A stretch of 64,000 bases of DNA from Molanna angustata (GCA_963576475.1 OY754982.1:646909-710908); one strand, 5' to 3'. Shown: positions 11,085-22,789, counted from the first letter of the stretch. Notes: generated by a model from the sequence alone, not told the origin. Translations and numbers: made by a program.

Positions 11085-12138
11085 TTTGTATTCCAACGGT
11101 CGATTTGTTCAGGAGAACTTTGTTCTCTTAACATATCGACAATGTATCAAGCCAGAATACGCGAGAATTGTATGGAGAGGTCTACTTTTTTCACGGCTTT
11201 TCCAACTTTGAAGTCAAAAAACACCAACTTAGAGGCTTCGCAGCATATATGTTCCATACACGGATTTACTTAGAATTCGGAGTAGAACATTTCGTGTGTC
11301 TGTGTGTGTGTGTGTGTGTGTCTGTGTGTGTCTGTGTGTCTGTGTGTGTGTATGTCTGTGTGTGTGTGTCCGTCCCCCCCTTATAACTTTTGATCCGCTC
11401 AATTTACAGAGCCTAAAATTTCAGAATATATAAACAGTTACAGGCCTACAAAACTTTTATACTCGGAATTTTGAATTTTTGTTTCAGTCAGGGGTTATCA
11501 ACTTTTGAATTTTTATTTTATTTTTCCCTATATCTCAGAAACCATAAAAGCTAGAACGCTGAAAATTGGTATAAACATAGACAAATACAAAATCTCAAAT
11601 TAGTTTTTTCAAAAAAATTCCAGGGTTTCTCAAACATTTTTTATTAAGAAAAGTATTTTTTTTATGATAAATTTATGAGTTTAACTGCATATATTTCCAT
11701 TTTTTTTTTAAATATCGAAAAAAGCCGAAACACCCCAACTAGATAATTTAATTTTATATAAAAAATATTAACATTGTAGCAGTACATCTCAAATTTTTTT
11801 TAACAATTTTTATAAAAATTGAATTTAGTGACGACATCGCTTCATACAATTTGTATGGTAGTCACCTATACACAATATCAAAGAAGACTTAATAGTTTGA
11901 TACTTCATCTCTAAACATACAATATACATATACCATCATGCTGTTTTCATATTCCGGGTAGGAAAAAAAGACTGACCTCCATACTATCCTATCTTGACTA
12001 CCTAGGTACATGTGTTGTATAGAAAACTAAATATCATAAAATAATAAATAATTTGTATTTATGGGTTTGGTACTTATTCTTCAACTATACATACTATCGC
12101 TGTCGACAGTTGGATCCCATGTGTTACATGCAACTAGT
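11085..12138 (+). repeat. RepA dispersed repeat, full copy
   Basis: This ~1.05-kb repeat is collinear with 27050-28112. The order is a GTCGATT-GTTC start, a block ending in GAATTCGGAGTAGAACATTT, a (TG)n/TCTG run (11295-11370), CTTATAACTTTTGATCCGCTC, an A/T-rich middle, AATTTTTATAAAAATTG, and a terminus near GTGTTACATGCAACTAGT. No conserved ORF was found. The last ~250 bp carries the minus-strand LINE-like peptide remnant noted at 1-345. Confidence 0.8.
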
Positions 12139-12949
12139 GAGTATTTAAATGTTGTGGAACTGAGGTGGAATATGTCAAACTCATGAAACATGTATCTCAC
12201 ATTCTATGAATTGCCATGTTTTGTGCATAATTGGTACGATGAGTTGGAAGGTGGAAAGAATTTTATGTCTAGTATTGCGAGTAGGAATATTAAATGAGAT
12301 GATATTGAGTATTGAGTATAATATATTGAATAAGTATAAAAAATTGATGAATCAAGATGCACATCTTTCAAAACTTACGTAAGGAATTTCATCAAGTATA
12401 AACGATATAAAAAAATATGATTTACGGTGAAGTTCAGTTATATTGTCATGGCCTGCGCTGGGAATCTGTTTGATTTTATAAATATATGAGCAGTAGACCG
12501 TACTTGTTTATTATTATGAATCCTAACTTTGTTTATTAATTTTGTGAATGCAATATTGCGAAATGTTATGTACGCATTGTTGTTTTCTAAAAGCAAGCTA
12601 TTACCGATGAATAAATTATTATTTATTGAAAAATACCAACGATGTATTCACAAACATCCAGACAACTTTGAAACAAACACGAGTACTATTAGTAGACCAA
12701 GAACGAGTGAATATTTAAGGGTGCTATGAGCGACAAGGCCTGGGGATTCTCCCCTAGGGCGGAATCGAACCATAGCCACCGACTAGCCAGCCACATGAGA
12801 CATGATGAGACCCACAAAAAGTAAGAAAGTCACTAATTTCATGATATATACGTAATGTATTACTTATTAGATTTCGTTAATAGCTTACTAAACGCGCAAC
12901 TAGATAAGCACGACTTAAATAGTTAAGATCGGTAGGTACTAAATAAATC
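12139..12949. other. Unassigned DNA with a tRNA-like patch
   Basis: Mostly unrecognised. At 12737-12790 the minus strand contains a perfect Pol III B box GGTTCGATTCC with a TGGCTAGTCGG A-box-like stretch upstream, beside a GGGGATTCTCCCC palindrome. It could be the head of a third SINE type. It does not fold as a complete tRNA by eye. Confidence 0.35.
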
Positions 12950-13345
12950 TTACTTATAAACGTATACTACATAAGATGTTCTAACTAGTTCACCGAATTG
13001 CTTTTTCATATGGCCGCATATGAAAAAAATAAATGAGGATGTAATAAATGATACAGTTCTATAGCAATAATTATGGAAGAGTGGCGTGTGTCTCGTACGT
13101 CGAGTCGGTAAATGCAAATTTATATATGAAACAATATTGTTATTTAGTATATTATACAGGAAAAGTAAATCATTAATGGTTCGTCGTACTGATAGGCATG
13201 GGATGTTACACATAGCATAGTCATTGTATTTTCTGGTCATCCTGTAGATGAATTTATTTTGTATTCTTTCTATATTAATGGAATGGATATTTTATTTAGA
13301 GTTCCAAATGACTGAGGCGAATTCCAATGAACTTCTTACTCTAGA
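12950..13345 (-). pseudogene. CR1/Jockey-type LINE C-terminus
   Basis: The minus strand reads VRSSLEFASVIWN, then SINIERIQNKFIYRM, then RRTINDLLFLYNILNN and LPTRRTRHTPLF. This is the same domain order as residues ~268-370 of the RT frame at 60941-62179 (LEFGSVIWN, NNIEKIQRK, QFLYNILNN, PLRRSRHTTLF), so it is a second, older member of a related LINE family. It is 5'-truncated with one stop in the upper part. Confidence 0.75.
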
Positions 13346-14394
13346 CAGGGAAAAAATCAAATTTTTGCGTATATTATGCCATTTCAAAAAAATATTTGGT
13401 ACCTATTAATTTATGTTTTTTTTACGTACACAAAGCTTCGATTCGGTATACATAATTATACAAAATATGGCTACCAATTTTCGTGCAATAACGTCAAATT
13501 AAATTTATGTACTGAACCCAACCGATTTATAACAAATTAAGAAATATTTAAATCATAATATCCGGCCCTGTTAATGTTCAGTCAAGTCCGCCCTGTGCAG
13601 GGTTGCCACCCACATAAAAAATATAATTTATTACATTTTCGAATATGTTTTACCGTAGTTATAAATGGAGTTAACCGCCCGCCACCCGCTCCAGTCCCCG
13701 ACCAATCGCGTGTCACTTCATCGTATCATTTTGTCGTTCCTAGGGTTCTAGCACGAGTGAATTGTTATATGATTTGTCACAAAACAATTGTGAAATCCCA
13801 TTAATTCTGTGTAAAGAGACGTAGACCTCTGTGCACATACCAATTTTAGTACAGAAAATACTCTAATTTGTATTAACCAATAAAATTAGTTGACTTTCGA
13901 CGTTGTGCAGCGAATTACGTGTCACTTTTTTCCTGACCTTTGCATCCATAGATTTTCAACAACGCTTTATAATACTGTCAAGCGCATTCTCTTGTTTGTC
14001 GAGCCCTAGTTTCATCTCTGTGAAATTTTTCACATTTTATATACGAAATGATTCCACTCGCATGTATCGATTGTAAAATGCATACATAAATGCCAGTACG
14101 AATGAGGTGTAATACAAATCATAAATTGAAGATAAAAGATAATATTAAAAGTATAATTCAAAAGTTGTACCTAAAGAACGCGCCATCAGGGGGACAAGTC
14201 TGGTCTAACGGTGGAATCAAACCCTCATATATAATTATATACCTACCTATGATATTGGTTATCATGAGGGTTTTGATTCCACTGTTTGATGGACTTAAAT
14301 AGAGATAGTCTGTCCTACCAATACCAATTCTTAAAGGGATGAAACGACTTTCTTTGTTCATAATTTTTATGTAAAGACTTATTGAATGGAATAA
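13346..14394. other. Unassigned DNA
   Basis: No gene recognised. A GTGCAGGGTTGCCACC motif at about 13595 resembles one terminus of an hAT-type MITE, but no partner terminus was found. Confidence 0.4.
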
Positions 14395-14560
14395 ATTTAC
14401 TTACTTACTTCCGATAGCCATACAACTCCGGTAGAGCTTTAGCCTCCTGAACAATAGCTCTCCAAGCCTTCCTTTCAGCTGCAGTGGACTCCCAGTCATC
14501 ACATGCATTCAGCACATTCAGATCTCGGGTAACATTGTCCATCAATCTCTGCCGGAATAA
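14395..14560 (-). pseudogene. LINE C-terminal tail
   Basis: The minus strand reads RQRLMDNVTRDLNVLN, then WESTAAERKAWRAIVQEAKA. This corresponds to the DL...A.DR..WR.-V-EA end of RTE/CR1-type LINE ORF2 proteins, followed by the usual short UTR. It is only ~55 residues long. Confidence 0.65.
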
Positions 14561-15875
14561 ATTTACCTGTGACAAAATCTTTATGCTCTCTGTAGATAAA
14601 TTTGATTCATAACCAACAATTACTTAAGCATGAGCGCCCTGGGAATGATCTTTTTATCATAAAGCGGCACTATTCAATAATAATAATAAATTGGGATGTT
14701 ATTTATAGACCCATTTTTGTGATAACCTCACTTCAAGGTCGCTCAAATTTTTATGATTATTTTCTTGAGACTTCACTTTGCATGGATTTTTTATTTATTT
14801 TATTTTTATTTTATTTATTTTATAGTATACAACAGCAATACAATAAAGATTTATACAAATATACAAAACTAATTTTTATGTTGCCAATTATAGTATTCTA
14901 AAATATATTACATACACTTTTTTTAACAATTATGAAGACAGGATGGGAAAGGAGAGAGGTAGGGAGGGGAGTGGGGGAAGCATCGACCAATAGAAACAAT
15001 TATTATGATTTATACCTCACGTGTCTCAATGTATGAATAATAATAAATTAAAATTAAGTTAAAGGGGCACAATTAAAAAGTTAAAGATGTGCACAACAAA
15101 TTTGGATGAAAAAGATTGCCTTATGGCAAAAAAAAAATATTTAAAATTTATAAAAAATTAAAAAAATTCGCCATTCAAAACCAATTTTCATTTTATGGCG
15201 AAAAGTCGGAAAAAAAATACGGAAACACAATGTCATCACGAATTTCACAAACGTGAAATACTTAACGTCGCGTCGCGTCGTTCGCACAAATGTTCCAAAT
15301 TTGAAAATATTTCCTTCGGCTCTCTGTGGCGTTACATGGAAATATTTTGTCAAGTGGTTATCGAGCTTCAATTAAATATATTATTTTATCACTTTTCACC
15401 TTTTTGTTGTTCACTTAACTTATGTATTTTTCGTGATTTTTGTGAATTTGAATATTTAACATATTCGGCGAGTTAGTACCTACCTACCACTAATTAAAAT
15501 GTAATCGGTTATATTTATCAGTGTAAATTATTGTTATTTTTTGTTTGCATGATTTTTTGCATCAATTAGTTATCCATCAAGTATGAACGGATTAAAAACG
15601 TGTGACAAAAATACATTGAATATTCTACTGAATCCTATATGAATATTCTAACTGAAGTTTTGGTGATTGTTACAATAAAGTTGACATAATAAACACTTCC
15701 TTGCACCCTCATAAGTGACGACTCTATCGCTTTTTTCAAGTCTGCAATGCAATAGGCATGATGACTAATTTTGAAAAACTATCTCACGATGTTTTTACGC
15801 ATTCACTGTTTTCAAATATATATACATTTCTACATAAAATAAAGGTTTAGTAGCAAAAATCGCCATTTTAAAATC
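14561..15875. other. Unassigned DNA with a LINE-tail-like run
   Basis: TTTATTTATTTTATTTTTAT at 14789-14824, followed by TATAGTATACAACAGCAATA, looks like an inverted poly(A)/UTR of a minus-strand LINE. The purine-rich GGGAGG stretch at 14940-14980 and the rest of the interval were not recognised. Confidence 0.4.
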
Positions 15876-16014
15876 AAATTTGACATTTACGCCAAAAAAA
15901 GCTTGTAGTATCATGGCGGCTGCCGACCCTGACGGTGACGTCATGGTATCGTAAACTGCATATCACTACTATATGTAATATATGTGTTCTAAGACGATTT
16001 GTGTATTTATAATC

Positions 16015-16185
16015 AATTCAAAAGTGCATAAGTGTTGTGCGGTCCCTAAATGTACAAACACGACGAAAAAAACACCTACTGAGGTATTTGTTTTCGTCCC
16101 ACGCGAAAAAAAAGAGAAATAAGTGATTAAATTTCGCACGGCGAGACACAAGTGAATTTTATTAAGTACGCGTTTACAATGAAGT
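16015..16185 (+). pseudogene. THAP-domain N-terminal fragment, broken
   Basis: From 16024 the plus strand reads VHKCCAVPKCTNTTKKTP, then VFVFVPREKK. This is the start of a THAP zinc finger: C-x4-C knuckle, N-T-T, K-TP, F..VP, as in P-element transposases and host THAP proteins, where it binds DNA. A +1 frame change at the A-run near 16106-16114 restores RNK-LNFARRDT, in which the expected THAP tryptophan codon reads TGA. So there is one frameshift and one W-to-stop change. The remaining Cys and His of the finger, and any downstream exon, are not seen. It could be a relic of a P-like transposon or of a host gene exon. Confidence 0.7.
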
Positions 16186-16239
16186 ACAGTATTTGTTCCC
16201 CCACTTTTAGCTCTCAATAATATAATATTTACCATTATT

Positions 16240-16879
16240 TAGGCAATAAGCATATAAAGAACTTCATTAATGTCCAAACGTCAAAATAGGCCATCATAAG
16301 TTTCCCGCGTATGTTTTTAGCTTATGAACACATAATGTAGAGAGAAGAAGGAGCATATTTTATCGATTTTCGAGATGTAAGTTGTATTTAAATTACAGAT
16401 AAATAAAGTACTTATATGTACTTATTATTAAGTTTTTACGTTTCGAAATTCTGATGAACAAAAGTCTTTGTTCGACGCAAAGAAATATCCGACCATCAAA
16501 AGTTCCATTCTAGTTAAGAGTAGTTAAGACAGGCAGAAAAATAACTACAATGGCTGCTATTGCTAAAAATAACGATAGCAGATAAATATAGCTTGTTATG
16601 AACACAATACAAATAACGAGCGCTATGTAATAATTCGTATGCTGCTAAAATTGTAACGATGTTTTAAAACGCATGCTTCGCGTAATCGCCGTCGTTTCGC
16701 AAATCGCTTCATTGCATGAAAAAAATATAGCTTGCTAGTTTAGTTAGTAGCGTCTAGCCCTAGCTTTTCTTTTTTGCATTGGCTCCTCTCTGATTGGCTA
16801 GGGCGATATAGAGGCGTGTACTGTCAAAACGACGATCCGGACGATCTTCCGACTGCTTCTCCGACTTCCGTCCGACTTC
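16240..16879. other. Unassigned DNA upstream of RpS25 copy
   Basis: No coding signal. GC content rises at 16790-16880, which may be the retained promoter region of the S25 copy. Short CCGACTTCCG-type direct repeats occur at 16846-16915. Confidence 0.4.
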
Positions 16880-17583
16880 CGACCATATGGTTCTCTTTTC
16901 TATGCTTCCGACTGGATCTCATTATCAAGACAGCATGGTGAGTTTATTTGTTTTTTCTTATTGATTTTTGGTAATTTAACTTTACTATTATGTTGTACAG
17001 TGTTTTAAATAACCCCCTGTAAAAATGTTGTTCTATAATTAACAGTGGTGTGTTTTGTTTTACGTTGCCGCAAAAAGTTATAACTTTAAACTGTCAGATT
17101 TAACAATATGTTGTTTTATTCATTTAGCCGCCCAAAAAACACACAAAAGTCTTTGGTACAGCAGATACAATATACCCAAAATAAGAAGGAAGGATCCGAA
17201 GAAGGCAAAGTTAAAATGAAGGTATTTTTTAAATAGTCACTTGTCAAATTTTGTTAGGTTATACTTATTCTTATTCTTATATAATTTCAGTTAGTGTGTC
17301 TGTGAAGGCAATAATACTGATATACTATGAATGATAGCTGTAAAAATCACTAGTTTGACACTTCTGTTTGTATATTGTGATTATTTTTTTAATTTCTAGA
17401 AGAGTTCCAAGGGAAAAGTTCATGACAAGTTAAACAACCGGATTGCTTGAGAAACCAACATATTATGAGAACCTGTACAAAGAAATTCCATCTTATAAAC
17501 TCACCACGACGGTAGCTGTGTCTGAAAGTTTGAAAATTAGATGTTCTTTAGCCACCAGGGTCTTGTCGAGCTTAAAGATAAAG
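16880..17583 (+). pseudogene. RpS25: Unprocessed RpS25 pseudogene, introns retained
   Basis: This resembles ribosomal protein S25 of the small (40S) ribosomal subunit. Exon 1 is only an ATG (16935-16937) followed by a GTGAGT donor. Exon 2 (17128-17221) starts PPKK after a TTTAG acceptor. Exon 3 (17400-17583) follows TTTCTAG and contains KSSKGKVHDKLNN, then EKPTYYENLYKEIPSYKL and SESLKIRCSLATRVLSSLK, matching the S25 order KGKVRDKLNN, KPTYEKLYKE, YKL, SERLK-RGSLAR-AL. Exon 3 ends at a GTGATA donor. The last exon is missing. Exon 2 is 94 bp with a one-base frameshift after ACACAAAA. Exon 3 has a TGA/frameshift after LNN. A pyrimidine run TTCTCTTTTC at 16891-16900, just upstream, resembles a 5' TOP start, so promoter and introns were copied as DNA rather than via mRNA. 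A decayed Gypsy fragment follows where the final exon should be. Confidence 0.8.
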
Positions 17584-17944
17584 GTGATATATTTGAATTT
17601 TTTTTAACAAGCCATACTTGTATGTCAAAATCTTACCTGTTGTGTTAATTTAAAATGTTTTTAGTAAAAATACATAATGTCTTGTTAACATTGGTTTAGT
17701 AAAATGGCAAGTAACAAGTAAAATGGTAGGTGGACAGTGACCGTTTACACTACAGACACTGTCTTTTCAGTAGTGTCTACACCGCCCATTTGTTATTCAG
17801 CATTGGGTATAAATTTTCAGTTAGGTTTATGGTTGTTTATAATAACAATAGCGACTCGCGTGAGCGAGTTGCTTTATTATTTGAATTATAAATTATTATA
17901 AATCAAATTTATAAAATTTGCTAAAATTTTCGCATTTAATACCA

Positions 17945-18780
17945 ACTTTGACAGCTCATTTGCAGAAACTTTCAGAGGATGATGAGCCAACTAGTACTGG
18001 CCGGGTACTTCGAGAAGTTTGTCATGGTGTATGTAGATGACATTGTCGTGTATTCAGTCGATTGGGAGAGCCACCATAACACCATAGGTTAATTTTCGAA
18101 AGATTGAGTTCGGGCTGCAGTGCGCACCAGAAAAATGTAAGATCGGCTCTCCAACCATTGAATATTTGGCCCACATGGTGTCGGCCAGTAGAAACACCCT
18201 ACAACCGGTGCATGAGAGAGTCTTGAGAGAGATGCCGCCCCTGCGGACAAGGAAGGAACTCACAGCGTTTCTTGGGCTATGTAATTGGCTGCCGGAACGC
18301 GTGCCAAGGATCACGACCATAGCGGCCCCATTAACGGACCTACTTAGCCCGAAGAGATCATCCAAGTGGACACGCCAGGCCCAATTTCAACAGGGAGTTC
18401 ATCTTGCAAACTGATGTGAGTAAAGATGGAGCAGCAACTTGCTATTTCACCAGAACGAGGACGGGTCACGGGAGATTATCTCATATTCAAGCTGCAAGTT
18501 CGGTGAGGCAGACAGGAAATGCCATTCGAACAAAAAAGAGGACCTCGCAGTGGTGTGGGTGAAGTACCGTTGTATGGAAGTACCGACCATTCATTGGAGG
18601 ATGACGATTAACTATGGTGACGGACAACCGAGCCATGTTTTTGCAAGAGTACAATTTCGTCATCGAGCACTGTCCTAGTCCAGTCGCACTAGCGGCTGAA
18701 GTGGAAGACGTAATGGGGAGAGCCACCGGTCCATCTACCTCCTCAACACTAACCATCCCCGAGGAGGTTCAGGAGAAGTA
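17945..18780 (+). pseudogene. Decayed Ty3/Gypsy pol fragment (RT to RNase H)
   Basis: The plus strand retains, in shifting frames, the palm catalytic motif FVMVYVDDIVVYS (about 18016-18055), then CAPEKCKIGSPTIEYLAHMV. These are followed by LRTRKELTAFLGLCNW of the thumb/connection, ILQTDVSKDGAA (RNase H first Asp) and NEDGSREIISYSS with HSNKKEDLAVVW. A last piece reads FLQEYNFVIEHCP. At least three frameshifts separate these. Protease, integrase, gag and LTRs are absent. It is richer in GC than its surroundings and sits directly after the truncated RpS25 copy. Confidence 0.8.
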
Positions 18781-19548
18781 AACATTAGATGCAGCTCTTG
18801 TCAAGACGAAGGACACTGAAAGTCATCCACCGCTTACACGGGTATCTCAGGCGCGTTAGCACCTCTTTACCCGCACTTAGTTGCAAATATTTTTTTATGC
18901 ACGCGGGCTCTGAGTTCGCCGGATGTGCTCTTCCCAACAAACCCCGCCTGCTAAATTATGGATTCTCAGTGCCCCTATCCAGGGGGTGACGCCTACCTAA
19001 TACACCTTACTAATTAAAACTAATCTTAATTTCTAGGTGCTTCTAGACCATCGCACCCGCATTACTAGATGCGATAGCTAACATCAACGCAAGGAAGGAG
19101 GACCCACCCAGACGGGGGCATGCAACCAGACACCTCCACGAGGGAGAAAGGACGGCACGAATTGTCAACGAGTCGTCGACCACCCCGCTACAGCATCACT
19201 CCAGGCCAGGTTAGGCCCACTGCTGTACGAAATCCTCGACCAGGGGTAAACCCGGTCATCCCAGCCACTCCCAGCGTGAGACACGCACATCAAGCATCAT
19301 TCCATGCCAGATTAGGACATCGCTATACGAGATCTTTGACCGGGGGTAACCCGGTCTCTGGAGCTACATTGTGATGGTTCGCCAGCACTTCGCCAAACCA
19401 AACTGGCCGGGCGGTCAAGCACACATACCTCCTATCATAGTCTCCTAACACGAGCTGCAACGCATAGTGGCACAGTGCCAGCGATCTCATACGCATCCTC
19501 TTTCTTAGGTCAGGGAAAAACTAATAGGTAACCCTAGCAGTTCCTCCT
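18781..19548. repeat. GC-richer transposon-like DNA with imperfect duplication
   Basis: A segment around 19190-19260 (GCATCACTCCAGGCCAGG ... CTGTACGAAATC ... CCAGGGGTAAACCCGGTC) recurs imperfectly at about 19288-19355, a spacing of ~97 bp. Composition matches the neighbouring Gypsy and R1 fragments, so it is probably decayed retroelement, but no domain could be read. Confidence 0.45.
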
Positions 19549-20200
19549 CTATCCCAGCGCTCTTGCCAAACTTTCATCGTCCTTTCTCTGACTACTGATG
19601 GCCCCACTCAGACCACCAATTCCTGGCACAATACAAACAATCACTCCTACATGTTCAGCCCGTCTATTGAGCCTGATACTCCTATGTGCGACAAACTCCC
19701 GCACCTCAATATCAGCAGGCAGAACACCAGTGATGACCGGAAGACTGTCACTGGCCGCCGTGCGATACGTACCTGTAACAGCAAGCAAGGGAGGATGCTG
19801 GCCCCTCAGGATCGCAAGAGCAACCGAGCCAACGCTCAGCCGATGGGACCAAACTTCAGATGCGTATGCGATCTGGGCAATATACTTAGCCTTGTATATA
19901 GCCCTCACCCTACCCGAATGGAGTCCCCAGTTACTCCTGCTGATCCTGCGAAATGTCATAAACAAGGCCGCTACTTTTTCAGCCGAGGACTTGACATTCG
20001 GACGACACCTAGGTAGCGAACTTCATCGACAACCCTAACTCGCCTAGAGGCTTGCCCAGCTAGGTGCTCCCTTCACTCAACGAGGGCAACCCCGCAGCTT
20101 CAGGTTGGCCAGAATAAGCGGCCACCACGCATTGTCGAACGTCCCCGTTATATCTAGGAACATGCTTTTCTTTGCATGCATTCTTCCAGCACAGTGTTCA
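19549..20200 (-). pseudogene. Decayed R1-clade LINE RT fragment
   Basis: Reading minus, 20200-20100 gives FLDITGTFDNAWWPLILANL, the R1-type RT motif around the first catalytic Asp. Then a jump leads to VRYLGVVRMS, and a 138-codon frame (19549-19965) reads IYKAKYIAQIAYASEVWSHR, LLAVTGTYRTAASDSLPVI and GVLPADIEV, the thumb/C-terminal part of R1/TRAS-like elements. The F-DD region between is deleted and the upstream pieces contain stops, so the copy is dead. It lies tail to tail with the Gypsy fragment. Confidence 0.75.
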
Positions 20201-20430
20201 CAGTTTTTTATTTGTAATTATTTCCACAGGTTTAACCAACAGCATCATGGTTATGTCATCTACATAAGGACCAAAAAGAGAGACGATCTAGTGGTACACC
20301 ACCACATTCATTTCATATAAGTAAATGTAAAATAACAGCTTATTCAATAAATTAACCATTTCAACATTTTTTTTTATTTCTACAAATTTTTTGTTTACAT
20401 ATATTCTCTCCTATTATTATTACTTCTTAC

Positions 20431-20812
20431 AATATGCCCTATTCTGTTTCGTTTCAGAGTAAGAAGTGGTCTATTACCAACGGGCGACTTGTGTAAAAGG
20501 ATTTCATTTGTGCAGTGTGACGTAATGAGTCCCATATAAATGCAGTCAACTTTTTGGCATTTCTCATATACTAAAATTCAGACGGATAAATTTATACGAA
20601 TCAGAATAGGACATATTATGTGCAATTCTGATTCAATTCAGAGTACGAAGACATCTAAAATATCGGCCAACCGTGGATAAAAAGATTTTATCCGCGCGGT
20701 GTGACGTAATGAGTCCCGTATAAATGCAATCAACTTTTTGATATTTCTCATATACTAAAATTCTGTATAAAATTTTTAGTCGAATCTGAATAGGGCCTAT
20801 TATGTATTGTTT
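20431..20812. mobile_element. MITE head-to-tail dimer
   Basis: There are two ~190-bp units. Each starts near ATAT(G)CCCTATTCTG or ATATTATGTGCAATTCTG and ends near CGAATC-GAATAGG-C. Each contains GTGTGACGTAATGAGTCCC, then TATAAATGCA-TCAACTTTTT and TTTCTCATATACTAAAATTC. Termini of each unit are imperfect inverted repeats. A partial third copy lies at 32390-32465 inside a LINE. Confidence 0.65.
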
Positions 20813-20879
20813 AGAATGATTGATAATATTATGTATATATTTTGTTATGAATAATCAGTAAATATATTTATTTATTTAA

Positions 20880-21005
20880 TATTGCTTCTCAGGCAACTAA
20901 CAGGTACTATGACAAATATTAATTTAACACGCACCACATAACAAGTTGCCACATTCTGGAGACTTACGATATTAATCGTCTCACAGATCCAGACTGAAAA
21001 CACAA
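20880..21005 (-). mobile_element. SINE1 body copy
   Basis: This minus-strand body has CTTCTCAGGCAACTAACAGG, TTAATTTAACACGCACCA, GCCACATTCTGGAGACTTAC and CGTCTCACAGATCCAGAC, in the same order as in the copies at 6300-6715 and (reversed) 25840 and 38095. The tRNA-like head is missing. Confidence 0.7.
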
Positions 21006-21344
21006 TTCAAAACATGTTTTATTTTGACCTTCAATGAGTCACTAACTGCATACAACATCTTTCTTAAAAAATGTATAAATATTGCTTGTGATGTGGAACT
21101 TTTACAATCAATTTAAATAACATTGTTTATCGGTACTCATGTGTGGGTGGTCAAATGGATCTTAAGTATTGTCTTCAGTTTTTTTCACATTGGGAGCAAT
21201 AATCCACAAAACGTCCAACTCAGTACTCTTATTTATTTTCACTGCCATTTTTTCAAGTGATTTATCATTATCTAATATTCAAAATTGAATGCATTTTTTC
21301 TTTAAACAATAAAAACAGATTCATATCTTCATGCTATATTACTT

Positions 21345-21500
21345 TTGTAGTAGGCGGAGAGCCGAGCATCACACTTCTATCCTGGCATACATTCTTCACC
21401 TCGCCTACATTCATACATGTTCATCTAACATTTCCTTCTTCTAGAATATTGTTCATATAATGTTCGATTTTTCCTTGGGCAACTTCTTCCTTCTCTGTAT
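21345..21500 (-). repeat. LINE 3' tail
   Basis: GTAGGCGGAGAGCCGAGCAT, then TATCCTGGCATAC and CCTCGCCTAC-TTCATACATG, match the tails at 30390-30500 and 31640-31740 on the same strand. Coding potential is lost. Confidence 0.5.
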
Positions 21501-22199
21501 AATTATTAGTTTTTAACATTTTTACACATCTCATTTACATATAATTGAATTATAGAAACTTCTATTCTAACTGTATATAAATATAGGCTTTGTAATAGGA
21601 AACTTTTTCTAATGTATAAAGGTGAGAAGTCGTTACAATAATTAAAATTGGAACTTAAACTTATTAAATAAAATGAAAACCAACAGTTTCAATATAATAT
21701 ATTTTACAAATAATTCATAATATAGGAAGAAAGTATCAACCAATAAAAAGTTTTAATAAATGGGAAGGAAATCTATATAAATAAAAGAAAGTCAGATGAG
21801 TTACACTATTTATAATTCAAGAACAGCTGGAACAATTGTAATCTCTTATTTGTTGGATTTGTCTCCGCCCCGGATAACATGGTAATTATTTAACAATAGA
21901 AAATAAAGGACATAGGAACATTAACATAAATCGCATCTTTAAGACTATAGCGTCAAATCTTAAAATTTATTCAAAAATGAACTATGGATGCAGTAGGACA
22001 AAAAAATAACTTTTTAGTGCTAAACGGACTGTCTTCTACTTGGAAGCAGTGGTCTCTTACACAATTGTTTCAATATGGTTGTTTTATAGATATTCAAAAA
22101 GAGATTTGGAACTTTAGCTTTTGTTTCAATATTCAATCTCAAATTACTCAGAATCATGTCATTTGCAGTAATGACCCTATACACATGATGTATGTTAGA
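21501..22199. other. Mostly unassigned, Helitron-like patch
   Basis: At 21766-21840 ATCTATATAAATAAAAGAAA and TTCAAGAACAGCTGGAACAA resemble a very common lepidopteran dispersed sequence (TATATAAATAAAA ... CTCGAGAACGGCTGAACCG) often assigned to Helitrons. That is recall, not shown here. No Helitron CTRR-hairpin terminus was found. The rest is unrecognised AT-rich DNA. Confidence 0.3.
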
Positions 22200-22785
22200 G
22201 ATTAAGTATCAAACTATTGCGTACCCGTAGAAATTGTATAATGTACTGCCGTACAAATTGTATGAAACAATGTCGTCACTAAATTTCATTTTTATAAAAA
22301 TTGTAAATAAAAGTTTGAGATGTTCTTCTACAATGTTCATATTTTTAATAGAAAATTAAATGATCTAATTGAGGTGTTTCGGTATTTTTAAAAACTTTGG
22401 AAATATATATAGGCAGTTAAACACATACTTAAATTTATCATAAAAAATGTTTTAAAAACCCTGGAACTTTAAAAAAAACATATTTGAGATTTTGTATTTG
22501 TCTATATTTATACCAATTTTCAGCCTTCTAGCTTTTATGTTTTTTGAGATATATGGAAAAATAAAGTAAAAATTAAATAGTTGATAACCCCTGACAGAAA
22601 CGAAAATTCTGAGTATAAATGTTTTGTAGGCCTATAACTATCTATACATTCCGGAATTTTGGGTTCTGTGCATTCAGCGGATCAAAAGTTATAAAGGGGG
22701 GACGGACACACTAAATGTTCTACTCCGAATTCTGAATAAATCCATGTACAGAACATTATTTGTTGCGAAGGTTCTTTTAGTTGAT
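22200..22785 (-). repeat. RepA dispersed repeat, inverted copy
   Basis: This is the reverse complement of RepA from the CATACAATTTGTA/TCGTCAC block back to GTTCTACTCCGAATTC. It contains GAGCGGATCAAAAGTTATAA-type landmarks near 22675-22695. It lacks the LINE-like terminus and the outer 5' end. Confidence 0.75.
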
Positions 22786-22789
22786 GTAT

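Noticed and set aside
19598..20038. 146- and 121-codon plus-strand frames
   Set aside because: Antisense to the R1-clade LINE remnant, whose minus-strand RT motifs are clear.
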